64,000 nucleotides of DNA, from contig NZ_JAMCCX010000028.1 of the NCBI RefSeq assembly GCF_024706985.1, positions 62,001 through 126,000 on the forward strand, read 5' to 3'. The notes under the pieces were generated by a model that was not told where the DNA came from, did not search any database, and saw only the letters and a list, made by a program, of their open reading frames with translations. Source of the DNA: Alicyclobacillus sp. SP_1 (lineage in GTDB: Bacteria; Bacillota; Bacilli; Alicyclobacillales; Alicyclobacillaceae). The position numbers and the translations under genes were made by a program. Each line of letters begins with the position of its first letter. The stretch's first letter is position 1. Of the stretch, positions 35,886-43,484 are shown one piece after another.

Positions 35886-37618
35886 GCGTGCATCCTCCCC
35901 TTGATGTCGTTTGCAATTTCGAGAGGCAGTATGGGACTGCCATCATATTTCAGATAAGACCGGATGGTTCCCGCGGTCTTTACACCAAAGAAGCCCAACA
36001 GATGCCGAATTTGTCCCGTGGCATTATTCTCGACAACGAGAATTTCTTCCGCATTCTGAAACGCTTCGTTGAGCGCTCGGACGGGGAAGGGGAGTAATTT
36101 GTGCAAATGCACGTGGCTCGCAGCAATTCCCTCCTCTTGCAAGATGTCGAGCGCTTCCTCAATCGCTCCGTAGTTCGATCCGATGCCTAAAATGACCACC
36201 TTCGCATCCGCACTGCCGTGGCGGCTGATGCTTTCGTCCAGTTCCACTCCGTCCAGTTTTCTCATTCGCTTTTCCATCATGGCCTGACGATTTGCGGTGC
36301 CCTCATTCGGACGGCCGTTTTCGCTGTGCTCTACGCCAGTCACGTGGTGCAGTCCACCCGGTGTGCCCGGAAAAACTCGCGGGGATACACCGCTGTCGGT
36401 CACTTTGTAGCGGTCGAACTGGGTCGTGATGGGGACCTCTTTTAGGTCTGAGCTTGCGGTGACAGCACCGCGATCGATCCGGATGCTGTCTAACGACAAT
36501 GGCTCTGTCGACTGTTTGCTGAGAGACAGCTGTAAATCGGTCATGACGATGACTGGGCACTGGTAAGTCTCTGCCAAGTTAAAGGCATCCGCCATTGCCG
36601 TGAAGCATTCTTCTGGAGTTGCGGGAGTCAGCACGATTTTTGGTATTTCCCCATGCGTGCCAAACAACGCCGCCAAAAAATCGGACTGTTCCTGTTTGGT
36701 TGGCAACCCTGTCGACGGACCTCCACGCTGTGTGTCGATGATGACGGTCGGCGTTTCTGTCATGCCGGACAGTCCGATTGCTTCCATCATCAGAGAGAGA
36801 CCAGGGCCTGACGTACAGGTAAAGGCCCTTGCTCCACCATAACTGGCGCCAATGGTCATGGTCATGGCAGCGATTTCATCTTCCGTCTGAACAACCACGC
36901 CGCCGACGGTCGGCATTTTCTTAATGAGATATTCCATGACGTCTGATGCAGGAGTTATCGGATAGGCCGCCATAACCCTCGCTCCTGCGGCTAGTGCACC
37001 TAATCCGAGTGCATCGTTGCCCATCATAAACAGCCGTCGCGTGCCGTCTGCTTTTGCGAGACTGAGCTTTACGGCTGCTCCGCCTGCCTGTTCCATGGCC
37101 GCAGCCCCTCGCGCTAACGCCTCCATATTTTGAGATACGACTTTGTCGCCTTTTCGGCGAAACCGCTCTTCGATGACTTCCTCGAAGACTTGAAGCGGCA
37201 GTCCCAACAGATAACAAGATGCGCCAAGGGATACCATGTTTTTCATAATGGCCGATCCGCTTTCTTCGGCCAACTGTGTCAACGGAATGGAGAACAGTTG
37301 CACGTGATTTGGCGCTGTGGGCTTAAACTTCTCGTCAGCAATCAAGATACCGCCATCACACAATTCTTTCGCGTTTAAATCGATGGTTTCTTGGTCGAAC
37401 GCCAACAGAATGTTGGTCCGACTGGCAATTGCCCGATATGGTTTCAAACTCACTCGGACTTTATCATTCGAGTGTCCGCCTTTAATGCGCGATGAGAAGT
37501 GTCTAAACGAATAGACGAAATAACCCTGACGATTGAGGGCGATTGCAAATGTTTCTCCGGTACTTTCTACGCCTTCGCCCTGTTGCCCCCCGACTTTCCA
37601 CGATAGTTCACTCAGCAC
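35873..37618 (-). CDS. korA: 2-oxoacid:ferredoxin oxidoreductase, alpha subunit (gamma-alpha fusion)
   Basis: About 581 aa. The N-terminal gamma domain (VGGQQGEGVEST) is fused to the pyrimidine-binding alpha domain (AYPITPASDVMEYL, then TEDEIAAMTMTIGASYGGAR), with a C-terminal transketolase-like domain. This fused form is the aerobic Firmicute and actinobacterial KorA type, usually acting on 2-oxoglutarate. AAAGGA about 12 nt upstream favours the GTG at 37618 over the ATG at 37645, which lacks a ribosome site. Confidence 0.9.
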   Translation of the reverse strand: MLSELSWKVGGQQGEGVESTGETFAIALNRQGYFVYSFRHFSSRIKGGHSNDKVRVSLKPYRAIASRTNILLAFDQETIDLNAKELCDGGILIADEKFKPTAPNHVQLFSIPLTQLAEESGSAIMKNMVSLGASCYLLGLPLQVFEEVIEERFRRKGDKVVSQNMEALARGAAAMEQAGGAAVKLSLAKADGTRRLFMMGNDALGLGALAAGARVMAAYPITPASDVMEYLIKKMPTVGGVVVQTEDEIAAMTMTIGASYGGARAFTCTSGPGLSLMMEAIGLSGMTETPTVIIDTQRGGPSTGLPTKQEQSDFLAALFGTHGEIPKIVLTPATPEECFTAMADAFNLAETYQCPVIVMTDLQLSLSKQSTEPLSLDSIRIDRGAVTASSDLKEVPITTQFDRYKVTDSGVSPRVFPGTPGGLHHVTGVEHSENGRPNEGTANRQAMMEKRMRKLDGVELDESISRHGSADAKVVILGIGSNYGAIEEALDILQEEGIAASHVHLHKLLPFPVRALNEAFQNAEEILVVENNATGQIRHLLGFFGVKTAGTIRSYLKYDGSPILPLEIANDIKGRMHAWQH

Positions 37619-37761
37619 GTTTCGCTCACGTCCTTTTGCATACATTCAATAGATTTTGACTATTGCACAGGAGTATTCTACACCCTCCTTGAAATTTGGT
37701 GGAGTGTTCTGGATTTATTATACTTGAGAACGAGGCTAGGTGAAATGGGTGGAGGTGCAAG

Positions 37762-38196
37762 ATGTTCATAACCCCAGCAGTACGGGACAAAATAGAAGGT
37801 CACTTGCGAAGCCTGCAAGACATGTCCGACTGGTTAGACCGTTTGTGTCGAACGGACGAGGCATGGGAGCAGGAAATGACCTATCGGTTGGCCGCTGAGA
37901 GAGCGATTTGGAGGGCGTTGGAGTCCACGACCGATATCTGCTCTGAAATCATCGATGCACTCGTCATGAGAGATGCTGGCGGATATGCGGATATGTTAAA
38001 GGTACTTCATGAAGAGAACGTGATCGACACAGATTGTTATCATCGGCTGTCTCGACTAGTTCCGCTGCGCTCGCGGCTTCTGCGCCAGCAGGACCGGGTG
38101 ACTTCCACCGAAATCCGTGAAGCGGTAGAGGAACACAGGTTGGATTTCGAGTCCTTCATGCGCCAGATTCGCGTTTTTCTGGGGCGGGTCTCGTAG
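37762..38196 (+). CDS. DUF86/HepT-like protein, degenerate RNase motif
   Basis: A 144-aa all-helical protein resembling the DUF86 (HepT/YutE) family: AERAIWRALESTTDICSEII and HRLSRLVPLRSRLL fit its helices 2 and 4. HepT toxins carry an R-x4-6-HxY RNase motif; here that position reads LRSRLLRQQD, without HxY. No MNT nucleotidyltransferase partner is adjacent. This suggests a non-toxic chromosomal homologue. GGTGGAGGTG precedes the ATG. Confidence 0.65.
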   Translation: MFITPAVRDKIEGHLRSLQDMSDWLDRLCRTDEAWEQEMTYRLAAERAIWRALESTTDICSEIIDALVMRDAGGYADMLKVLHEENVIDTDCYHRLSRLVPLRSRLLRQQDRVTSTEIREAVEEHRLDFESFMRQIRVFLGRVS

Positions 38197-38964
38197 AACA
38201 GAATGCGTCCACCTCGCACTCGGTTGTGAAGGCATGTGGGATGTGTAAGTCATCTCCGTGGCGGTCGTAGGTACCTCTTTGGGGAGGATGACTGTACTTG
38301 GTTCAGCAAATGGATACCAGCGCACATGTCGATGTCGCCTAATGCCAAATTGAATGGCTGTTTGACGAGAAGAAACCAGGACGTCGATATGTCGGCCGCG
38401 GATGGCACCGCCAGTGTCTTCCGCGACTCGCCAGCCGAGGCCATCAATGTATAGTAGAGTTCCATAAGGAATGACCCGTGGATCGACGGCAACGGTCCGC
38501 CCGACGGTAGCTTTGACTCCCGATGACGTGATGCCGAAGCCAGGCATACCAGGGGATTTTCCTGTACAACTTTCATCGAGGGCATAAGCCGTCAACGTGA
38601 AGTCGGCCTGCCCGGCTGGCTTCCATGACTTCCTCTTGTTCTCTCCCATCTGTACCGAGTGAAGGTTCTGAGATGTTGAAATGGCGCTTTTCTTCGCCTC
38701 TACTGTGCGCTCTATGGAAGAGGCAGAGGACATGCGACGGATTCCCGATTCCGTCTGAGAGAGCCGAACTGCCTTGCTTTGCGCTGTGCCCCCCGCGGAC
38801 TCTCCATGGTCGCCGCCACTAGGGCCGATGGCAGAATGCGGAGCGCAAAAATACTCACCACCGATACTACACAGAACTACAAAGTAAGCAATAATTCGAT
38901 GAGTAATGTCCATGGGCATAGAATGATGAACGACCAAGCCAATTATGCACAATAAAAATGGCAA
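38056..38964 (-). CDS. 3D-domain (MltA-like) secreted protein with odd C-terminal tail
   Basis: The protein has an N-terminal hydrophobic segment, a Ser-rich linker and a 3D domain (FTLTAYALDESCTGKSPG, TVAVDPRVIPYGTLLYIDG, AEDTGGAIRGRHID) with all three conserved Asp residues. This is the catalytic barrel of YocH/YuiC-like muralytic enzymes. The domain should end near AIQFGIRRHRHVRWYPF, but the frame continues about 95 residues. Its last 141 bp are antisense to the DUF86 gene, which suggests a lost stop or frameshift. The TTG start at 38964 lacks a good ribosome site, so the start is uncertain. Confidence 0.7.
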   Translation of the reverse strand: MPFLLCIIGLVVHHSMPMDITHRIIAYFVVLCSIGGEYFCAPHSAIGPSGGDHGESAGGTAQSKAVRLSQTESGIRRMSSASSIERTVEAKKSAISTSQNLHSVQMGENKRKSWKPAGQADFTLTAYALDESCTGKSPGMPGFGITSSGVKATVGRTVAVDPRVIPYGTLLYIDGLGWRVAEDTGGAIRGRHIDVLVSSRQTAIQFGIRRHRHVRWYPFAEPSTVILPKEVPTTATEMTYTSHMPSQPSARWTHSVLRDPPQKNANLAHEGLEIQPVFLYRFTDFGGSHPVLLAQKPRAQRN

Positions 38965-39141
38965 ATATTGAATTCACATACTGACACGCCCTGTTTGAGT
39001 TGTGGACTCGGCCATCGCTCCTTCTCGCTGTCCGGCATCAATCCATTAACTTGAAGCAAGAAGGGCATAAAACTGGACATGGCGGGCATGTCAACTCACT
39101 AAAAATCTTATCGGCAGGTCTGCGTCAAAGTCGTCAGTAGA

Positions 39142-39396
39142 TCATCCTCGCATGAGTTTAATAGCTCGTGATGCATCCCAGCTGTTTTGCCGCCGAGTTC
39201 GTGCCATGGTGTGATAACGATGCAGACGAAAGAGGCCAATTGCCAAGTCTCTCAGCGTCGCCATTGTACGAGGTCCTCCCGTGGCCCGAATTTGTGGCTG
39301 GTTTTCGTTAAAAGTCACGTCTTGGACCCAGTGTGGGCGATTTTCAATTTCCCAATGCCCACGGTGGAACTGCAACAGTTTCTCACCGCCTACCTG
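39142..39396 (-). pseudogene. ISAs1-family transposase remnant (C-terminal part)
   Basis: The minus strand encodes the C-terminal signature of ISAs1-type DDE transposases: RGHWEIENRPHWVQDVTF, then ATLRDLAIGLFRL. Only about 80 residues are colinear; upstream sequence has stops and frame changes, and I cannot find the catalytic core. It is a dead insertion sequence fragment about 0.5 kb left of the tRNA-Lys integration site. Confidence 0.8.
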
Positions 39397-39866
39397 CTCT
39401 TCGGTTGAAACTCTGCCATCTCGCTATGCTTCGCGTCTACCACGTGTTGCGCGCAGACCACACCTTCCCTGTGAACTCATGCAGAGAACCAGTACAGTGG
39501 CTGTCGATTCACCGATTGCTCGAAATCCATCCCATCCGTACCCGACAAAATTGCGCAGGCTTCAACCGCAAATACGGACACCCACGTTTGCCGCACTCCG
39601 CGTCGTTTTCTGACGCCAATCAACTGCTCGGAACGCTTCAGCAATCCCCCGGTTGTTCAACGACTGTCTGATGGATATTCATTATCCCGACGTGACCATC
39701 CAGTGCAGGAGCCAAAAAGGGAGCCGCGAGGAGGTGCCTCGCCTTCCGGTGAAGCGAATATGCCCATACCGTCGTATGCTGTCCGTGACAGTAGTACTTT
39801 GCGCATCGCTTCTGAAATCCAATGTTTTCCTTGATTGTACCGAGTTTGCCGCGTTATCGCGGGCGG
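39397..39866. other. Non-coding or decayed stretch left of tRNA-Lys
   Basis: No convincing gene is visible. The part next to 39396 may be further decayed transposase sequence, since short stretches such as VGGEKLL continue it, but stops interrupt every frame. The right end leads into the tRNA-Lys promoter. Confidence 0.5.
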
Positions 39867-39895
39867 TTGATATTTTTTTCGCAATATGATATTCT
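39867..39895 (+). promoter_or_regulatory. Promoter of tRNA-Lys
   Basis: TTGATA (39867-39872) and TATTCT (39890-39895) are spaced 17 bp, with a T-rich spacer. The expected start site is about 14 nt before the tRNA. Confidence 0.7.
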
Positions 39896-39915
39896 AGCTG
39901 TCGTTGTCCTCTTGA

Positions 39916-39991
39916 GAGCCATTAGCTCAGCTGGCAGAGCACCTGACTTTTAATCAGGGTGTCCCGCGTTCGAGTCGCGGATGGCTCACCA
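39916..39991 (+). tRNA. tRNA-Lys (anticodon TTT)
   Basis: Acceptor arms GAGCCAT and ATGGCTC pair fully. The anticodon stem CCTGA/TCAGG encloses CTTTTAA with anticodon TTT, and the T arm contains GTTCGAGTC. The CCA end is encoded. A hairpin terminator follows at once. The gene is complete although its 3' part was used as an integration site. Confidence 0.97.
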
Positions 39992-40024
39992 AAGAAAACC
40001 GCGCTGTTGCGCGGTTTTTTGCTG
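39947..40024 (+). repeat. Left attachment repeat (attL-like), within tRNA-Lys
   Basis: A 78-bp segment from the anticodon loop through the tRNA 3' end and its terminator. It matches 42626-42703 over the same length with 5 substitutions and no gaps. Duplication from the anticodon loop to the tRNA end is the standard footprint of tyrosine-recombinase integration. Confidence 0.85.
39995..40020 (+). terminator. Terminator of tRNA-Lys
   Basis: AAAACCGCGC, loop TGTT, GCGCGGTTTTTT: a 9-10 bp GC-rich stem with a T-tract, directly after the CCA end. Confidence 0.9.
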
Positions 40025-40555
40025 TGTAGAGGGGCGGGGACGGGGCAGGGATTGTGGTTTGGTGCAACTTTGGTGCAACTGGGGGTGGGGGATACGGGAA
40101 GTTGTAGTCGTGAGTTTGCTGGTTTGGTTGGGAGTTGCTTGCTTCGATGTGAGTGCCAGTGTTTATTAAATATTGGCATACGGTCGGTGGTCGCGAGGAG
40201 GCAAGGACAGCGGCCCGGGACTGAGTAGGCTGCTGCGGGAAGATTCGTAGTCAGCGTGATGCCTTGGGTGCTCCGTGCGAGGGAAACAAGTGGTATAATT
40301 TGTCGCAAAGCATCTTCGTTCGAACGAGAATTTAGCCGTTGATAAGTGAAGTTGGCCCCCGGTCCTCACGGATAAGTGCATAATCCGGATGCATGGTCGG
40401 ATGTTTATGCGGTTTCTGTCAGCATGACATCTGACGTTAACGGGCCGTAATACGCAAGATGAGCTACCTTTTGTGTATACAAATATCCCGAAAATGGAAT
40501 GTAACTAGAGACGGATTTACATCGTCTATTAGTGTGTAAAGGAGGCTAATTAACA
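40025..40555. other. Non-coding left arm of the integrated element
   Basis: About 530 bp with no credible gene. It contains the tandem TTTGGTGCAAC TTTGGTGCAAC near 40054, whose partner lies right of the second attachment copy as GTTTTGGTGTGAAC. The similarity of the two arms therefore reaches slightly beyond the 78-bp repeat. A TATAAT at about 40294 lacks a -35 box at usual spacing. No integrase gene is present. Confidence 0.5.
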
Positions 40556-41260
40556 ATGCAACTATATAAGCAATTTGCAACAGCAGGACTAGCATTAACA
40601 ATCATTGTAGGGATAGTAGGATGTGCCCCCACTACGACAAGTTTAGGGAAACAAGCAAACAAGACCATATCAAATAATACTGGGAGTAACGCCACCACTC
40701 AACTCGCATGGGGGATTCCAGCGAATATCGCTTGGAACGGGTATTATTATCAAACCCAAGGCAGTACAAAGACTATAGGCTCTAAATTGGGAGTGGCAAC
40801 ATACCCTGGACCTATAAAGGTTTTTCGTATTCCTGGTAAAAACCCTGAAAAAACAGTTGTTGTTGACGCAGGTCCACCTAAGAACAAATATATTGTCGCA
40901 GTTCGAGTGCCAGTAGGTACAAAATCATCGCCAATCCCAGACAACTGGATGACACTAAACACGCTCAATCCTGACGCACCGATTCAATCGGGAAGCAAAA
41001 TCGCTTTATCTGGCACGGTCTTTTTTAGGGAATTGTACGGTACAACAATTGAGATAGGACTTAAACGCCAAGGTCCAAAATATCCGACACTTGTCACAAA
41101 AAAACTCGTAGTATCTAACAACGGCACAGTGAGTGGAACATTAAATGTTCCGAACGGACTTTCAGGACAACCAAATAAAACACAGTATCTCTTAGACTTT
41201 AGAGATACTTCGCAACAATACCAAACCACTCCGTATTCTTTTCCAATGTTGTTCAAGTGA
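40556..41260 (+). CDS. Predicted lipoprotein in the tRNA-Lys element
   Basis: A 234-aa secreted lipoprotein: signal peptide with lipobox IVGC (Cys23), an Asn/Thr-rich linker, then a beta-rich domain that I cannot assign. The base composition is clearly more A/T-rich than in the flanking chromosome, consistent with foreign origin. AAAGGAGG lies 9 nt before the ATG. It is the only intact longer gene between the attachment repeats and may be cargo. Confidence 0.78.
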   Translation: MQLYKQFATAGLALTIIVGIVGCAPTTTSLGKQANKTISNNTGSNATTQLAWGIPANIAWNGYYYQTQGSTKTIGSKLGVATYPGPIKVFRIPGKNPEKTVVVDAGPPKNKYIVAVRVPVGTKSSPIPDNWMTLNTLNPDAPIQSGSKIALSGTVFFRELYGTTIEIGLKRQGPKYPTLVTKKLVVSNNGTVSGTLNVPNGLSGQPNKTQYLLDFRDTSQQYQTTPYSFPMLFK

Positions 41261-41263
41261 AAT

Positions 41264-41822
41264 TTATGTTGATGGAGCGATGTGTAAAAGGCTCACCGTC
41301 CCATCTTGTTGCACATACGGGTGCGAATACGCAGTAAGATGAATTTTGGAACCGTGAATAATCATCCGCAAACACGGAGGGTTTTCTCGATTCAACGTGC
41401 AGGGGATATTTCGCTGCTCGCGCAGAATGGCATCGACTCCAGCTTGTCGGTGGCACTCCACTGCATGTGGCGCATGACATGGCTGTACCTGTGCAGCTAC
41501 ATGGTGACGGCGGAATGATCCAGGGGTGCTCGCTCCCGGTGTCGTATTCGAGATGAAAGACCATTTCACTGCCTTTTTAAATTGATAGGTGCCAATCCCG
41601 TCGGGGCGCAGAAGCGTTGTCTTTTGTCCCTTCGCAGTGGTCACCGGATATCGTTCGCCACTATCGCGCATGCACCCAGTCCTTGTCTTTGAGGGAGTGA
41701 AACGCCTTGTAAATGGTCTTGGGTTCGCAGTGCAGTAGGATGGCGAGTTGAGCTACGGTGAGCAAGCTGTAACGATAGAGCGCGAGGACGATCTCGCTTT
41801 CAATGCGGCGCGGCACAAACAT
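41264..41822 (-). pseudogene. Replication-relaxation family gene, frameshifted
   Basis: From an ATG at 41822 with AGGAGG 7 nt upstream, the frame encodes a winged-helix start (IESEIVLALYRYSLLTVAQL, HCEPKTIYKAFHSLKDK) and meets TAG at 41661-41663. The overlapping frame (MRDSGERYPVTTAKGQ onward) continues to 41264 with features of the same protein. The pattern, a winged helix then a nuclease-like domain, recalls replication-relaxation proteins of plasmids and integrative elements. A frameshift near 41670 is the simplest explanation; two short genes are less likely. Confidence 0.6.
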
Positions 41823-41888
41823 GCGGGCTCCTCCTGTCTCTGGGGCGGCGAATGGAGGCTGGAGTGTCGACTGTGAATGGTGAATGAC

Positions 41889-41937
41889 ATGGGTCAACAG
41901 TAGACGGGAAGGGAGACCTCTGTGGCCATCGGGATCG
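41889..41937 (+). repeat. Degenerate repeat, copy 1 (inside the element)
   Basis: ATGGGTCA at 41889, then TGTGGCCATCGGGATCG at 41921-41937. The same two blocks occur in the same order at 43270 and 43298-43314, outside the right attachment copy. The 17-bp block is identical; the sequence between is diverged. Confidence 0.6.
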
Positions 41938-42006
41938 GACGATTTTGATGTATAATGATGGACAAAAAGCATGCATTGGATGCGAGGGTACGGATCGTGA
42001 AATGGG

Positions 42007-42135
42007 ATGACCCTATTAGGAGAAGTTCGAGCGATTCGAGAGCGGCTGTTACGGGATTCTGGCGGATTTGAGGCATACATCAAAAAACTTAGAGTACAAA
42101 AACTTGAACACCAACAAAGACTTTTGTCCAGTTAA
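42007..42135 (+). CDS. Small antitoxin-like protein (possibly frameshifted)
   Basis: ATG 42007 opens a 42-aa protein containing EVRAIRERLLRDSGGFEAYI and KLRVQKLEHQQR. This resembles short helical antitoxin-like proteins that normally begin with a KW-x-DPI block. That block (KWDDPI) is present just upstream from GTG 41997 but in another frame, so one base appears lost near 42018. It is followed closely by another small gene and a PIN fragment. Function is inferred from context and pattern only. Confidence 0.4.
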   Translation: MTLLGEVRAIRERLLRDSGGFEAYIKKLRVQKLEHQQRLLSS

Positions 42136-42144
42136 GAATTAGAA

Positions 42145-42498
42145 GTGGATGAAATAGCCAAAGTGGTGAAGGATGAATGCCCGTACAAGCAAATGTGGGT
42201 GAATTCATCGATTGCCACTAAAGATGATTTGTATCAACTTGTGGATTCCATTGCGACCAATGAACGTGCTATCAAGAAGGCGTATGAATTATTGTCCATT
42301 GTGAGGGAACAAGAGTCAGACAGCATTCGGCCGGTTCCGTTACGTAGTCCAGGCATTTCCGTCGATAATTTCTTTAAATTATTAAAAAATAATAGACTTT
42401 CTCCTGAAAATGCGGAAGAGATGTCACGTCAAGTTGAGGAATTCGATCCGATGGACAATCTTGTTTCCGGTAGCGAAGATAACCTATGGGAGTCATAA
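42145..42498 (+). CDS. Hypothetical protein, candidate antitoxin upstream of a PIN gene
   Basis: A 117-aa acidic, helical protein. The last third (ISVDNFFKLLKNNRLSPENA onward) is strongly charged. Its stop overlaps the ATG of a PIN-domain fragment (42486) by 13 bp, an arrangement typical of antitoxin-toxin pairs. I recognise no DNA-binding domain. No strong ribosome site precedes the ATG. Confidence 0.5.
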   Translation: MDEIAKVVKDECPYKQMWVNSSIATKDDLYQLVDSIATNERAIKKAYELLSIVREQESDSIRPVPLRSPGISVDNFFKLLKNNRLSPENAEEMSRQVEEFDPMDNLVSGSEDNLWES

Positions 42499-42625
42499 TT
42501 GATACGAATGTCCTGATAAGTGGGAGCGTCAAAGGGCTACATTGACACTCGAAAATTTACGTGGTCATTTTCCAATTCATGTGAGTGCCGTTACGGTTGG
42601 TGATCTGAATTTTTGCCATCGTAGC
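42486..42625 (+). pseudogene. PIN-domain toxin fragment, frameshifted and truncated at the attachment site
   Basis: ATG 42486 starts MGVIIDTNVLISGS, the classic first strand of a PIN domain with the catalytic Asp. A TGA follows at codon 20. In another frame the PIN-like block FPIHVSAVTVGDL continues until the sequence changes at 42626 into the tRNA-Lys repeat. The rest of the domain is missing. A nonfunctional VapC-like toxin is the best reading. Confidence 0.65.
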
Positions 42626-42703
42626 CTTTTAATCAGGGTGTCCCGCGTTCGCGTCACGGATGGCTCACCAAAGAAAACCGCGCGGTTGCGTGGTCTTTTG
42701 CTG
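42626..42703 (+). repeat. Right attachment repeat (attR-like), partial tRNA-Lys copy
   Basis: It matches 39947-40024 base for base except at 5 positions, two in the T arm and three in the terminator hairpin. It lacks the 5' half of a tRNA, so it is not a gene. The terminator stem is weakened by the changes. It marks the right end of the integrated element or an earlier recombination scar. Confidence 0.85.
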
Positions 42704-42756
42704 CCCTGTGGGGCGCGGATGATGTTTTGGTGTGAACGGGAGTGAGGAGTGTAATT

Positions 42757-43206
42757 ATGGAACTCATGGATGAACTCGCAGAGGCGTATTTGGACAATAG
42801 CTTTGAGCATCGTTACTACCTGGACCTTGAGACCGGGCAGGTTATCATCGATTGGGACGAATCATACACGGGAGAACCAGGGATTGATTGGGAAGACGAA
42901 GCCAATGAAGAGCGTTATGCGGATGTTCCCAAAATTACGTCCGATGAGGCTTATTATGTGCGCGTCCAATTTGCAAAACAGACGGAATCCGATCGCGCAT
43001 TAAAGCTGTTCGAGGCGCTTGAGGGCTATAAACCATTTAGACGATTCAAAGACGTGCTGTATGAACTGGACCTCTGGGATGAATGGAATCGATTCGAACG
43101 TCAGTATGCAAATGAACAAATTAGGTTATGGATGGAGCGGTTTGAATGGTCGTATGACCAGATGTCTAGCCTCTACAGGACCAGCGTACTCCATCATCCC
43201 GAGTGA
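42757..43206 (+). CDS. UPF0158 family protein
   Basis: A 149-aa acidic protein with the UPF0158 pattern: a short helical start, YYLDLETGQVIIDWDE, then FEALEGYKPFRRFKDVLYE and WDEWNRFERQYANEQIRLW. The role of this family is unknown. GGAGTGAGGAG upstream fits the ATG at 42757. It lies just outside the right attachment repeat. Confidence 0.8.
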   Translation: MELMDELAEAYLDNSFEHRYYLDLETGQVIIDWDESYTGEPGIDWEDEANEERYADVPKITSDEAYYVRVQFAKQTESDRALKLFEALEGYKPFRRFKDVLYELDLWDEWNRFERQYANEQIRLWMERFEWSYDQMSSLYRTSVLHHPE

Positions 43207-43269
43207 CCCACTGGACTTAAATGAATGGATGAGTTTCATCTCCGTTAACTCAAGGAGGCAGTGACCCAA

Positions 43270-43314
43270 ATGGGTCATGATATGAAAGATGGAGCGATGT
43301 GGCCATCGGGATCG
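43270..43314 (+). repeat. Degenerate repeat, copy 2 (right of the element)
   Basis: ATGGGTCA at 43270-43277 and TGTGGCCATCGGGATCG at 43298-43314, the same order as at 41889-41937. It lies in the 278-bp gap before the lipoprotein gene, which otherwise shows only a possible TATACT box near 43459. Confidence 0.6.
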
Positions 43315-43484
43315 ACCCGGTCCTTTTGGACAGAGGACGAGAGTATCTGCTAAACGATACATTGGTGACGAACTGAGTGCGAAAATAGCACAAGCACAGG
43401 TAATAAATATGCGCTACTTAATATTGTGAATAATAGAATGTTATTCCTGCTTATGTCGTATACTTATCGCAGGGAGGAATCTGG

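Noticed and set aside
40045-40090. Tandem TTTGGTGCAAC as the 3' end of an integrase gene
   Set aside because: The reverse-strand reading gives a few residues that recall integrase C-termini, but nothing upstream supports a tyrosine recombinase.
39922-40308. Open frame of 128 codons antisense to tRNA-Lys
   Set aside because: It covers the tRNA and its terminator on the wrong strand; this is the well-known spurious frame that arises opposite tRNA genes and it shows no domain.
42577-42810. Minus-strand frame over the right attachment repeat
   Set aside because: It mirrors the spurious antisense-tRNA frame at 39922-40308 and only reflects the repeat.
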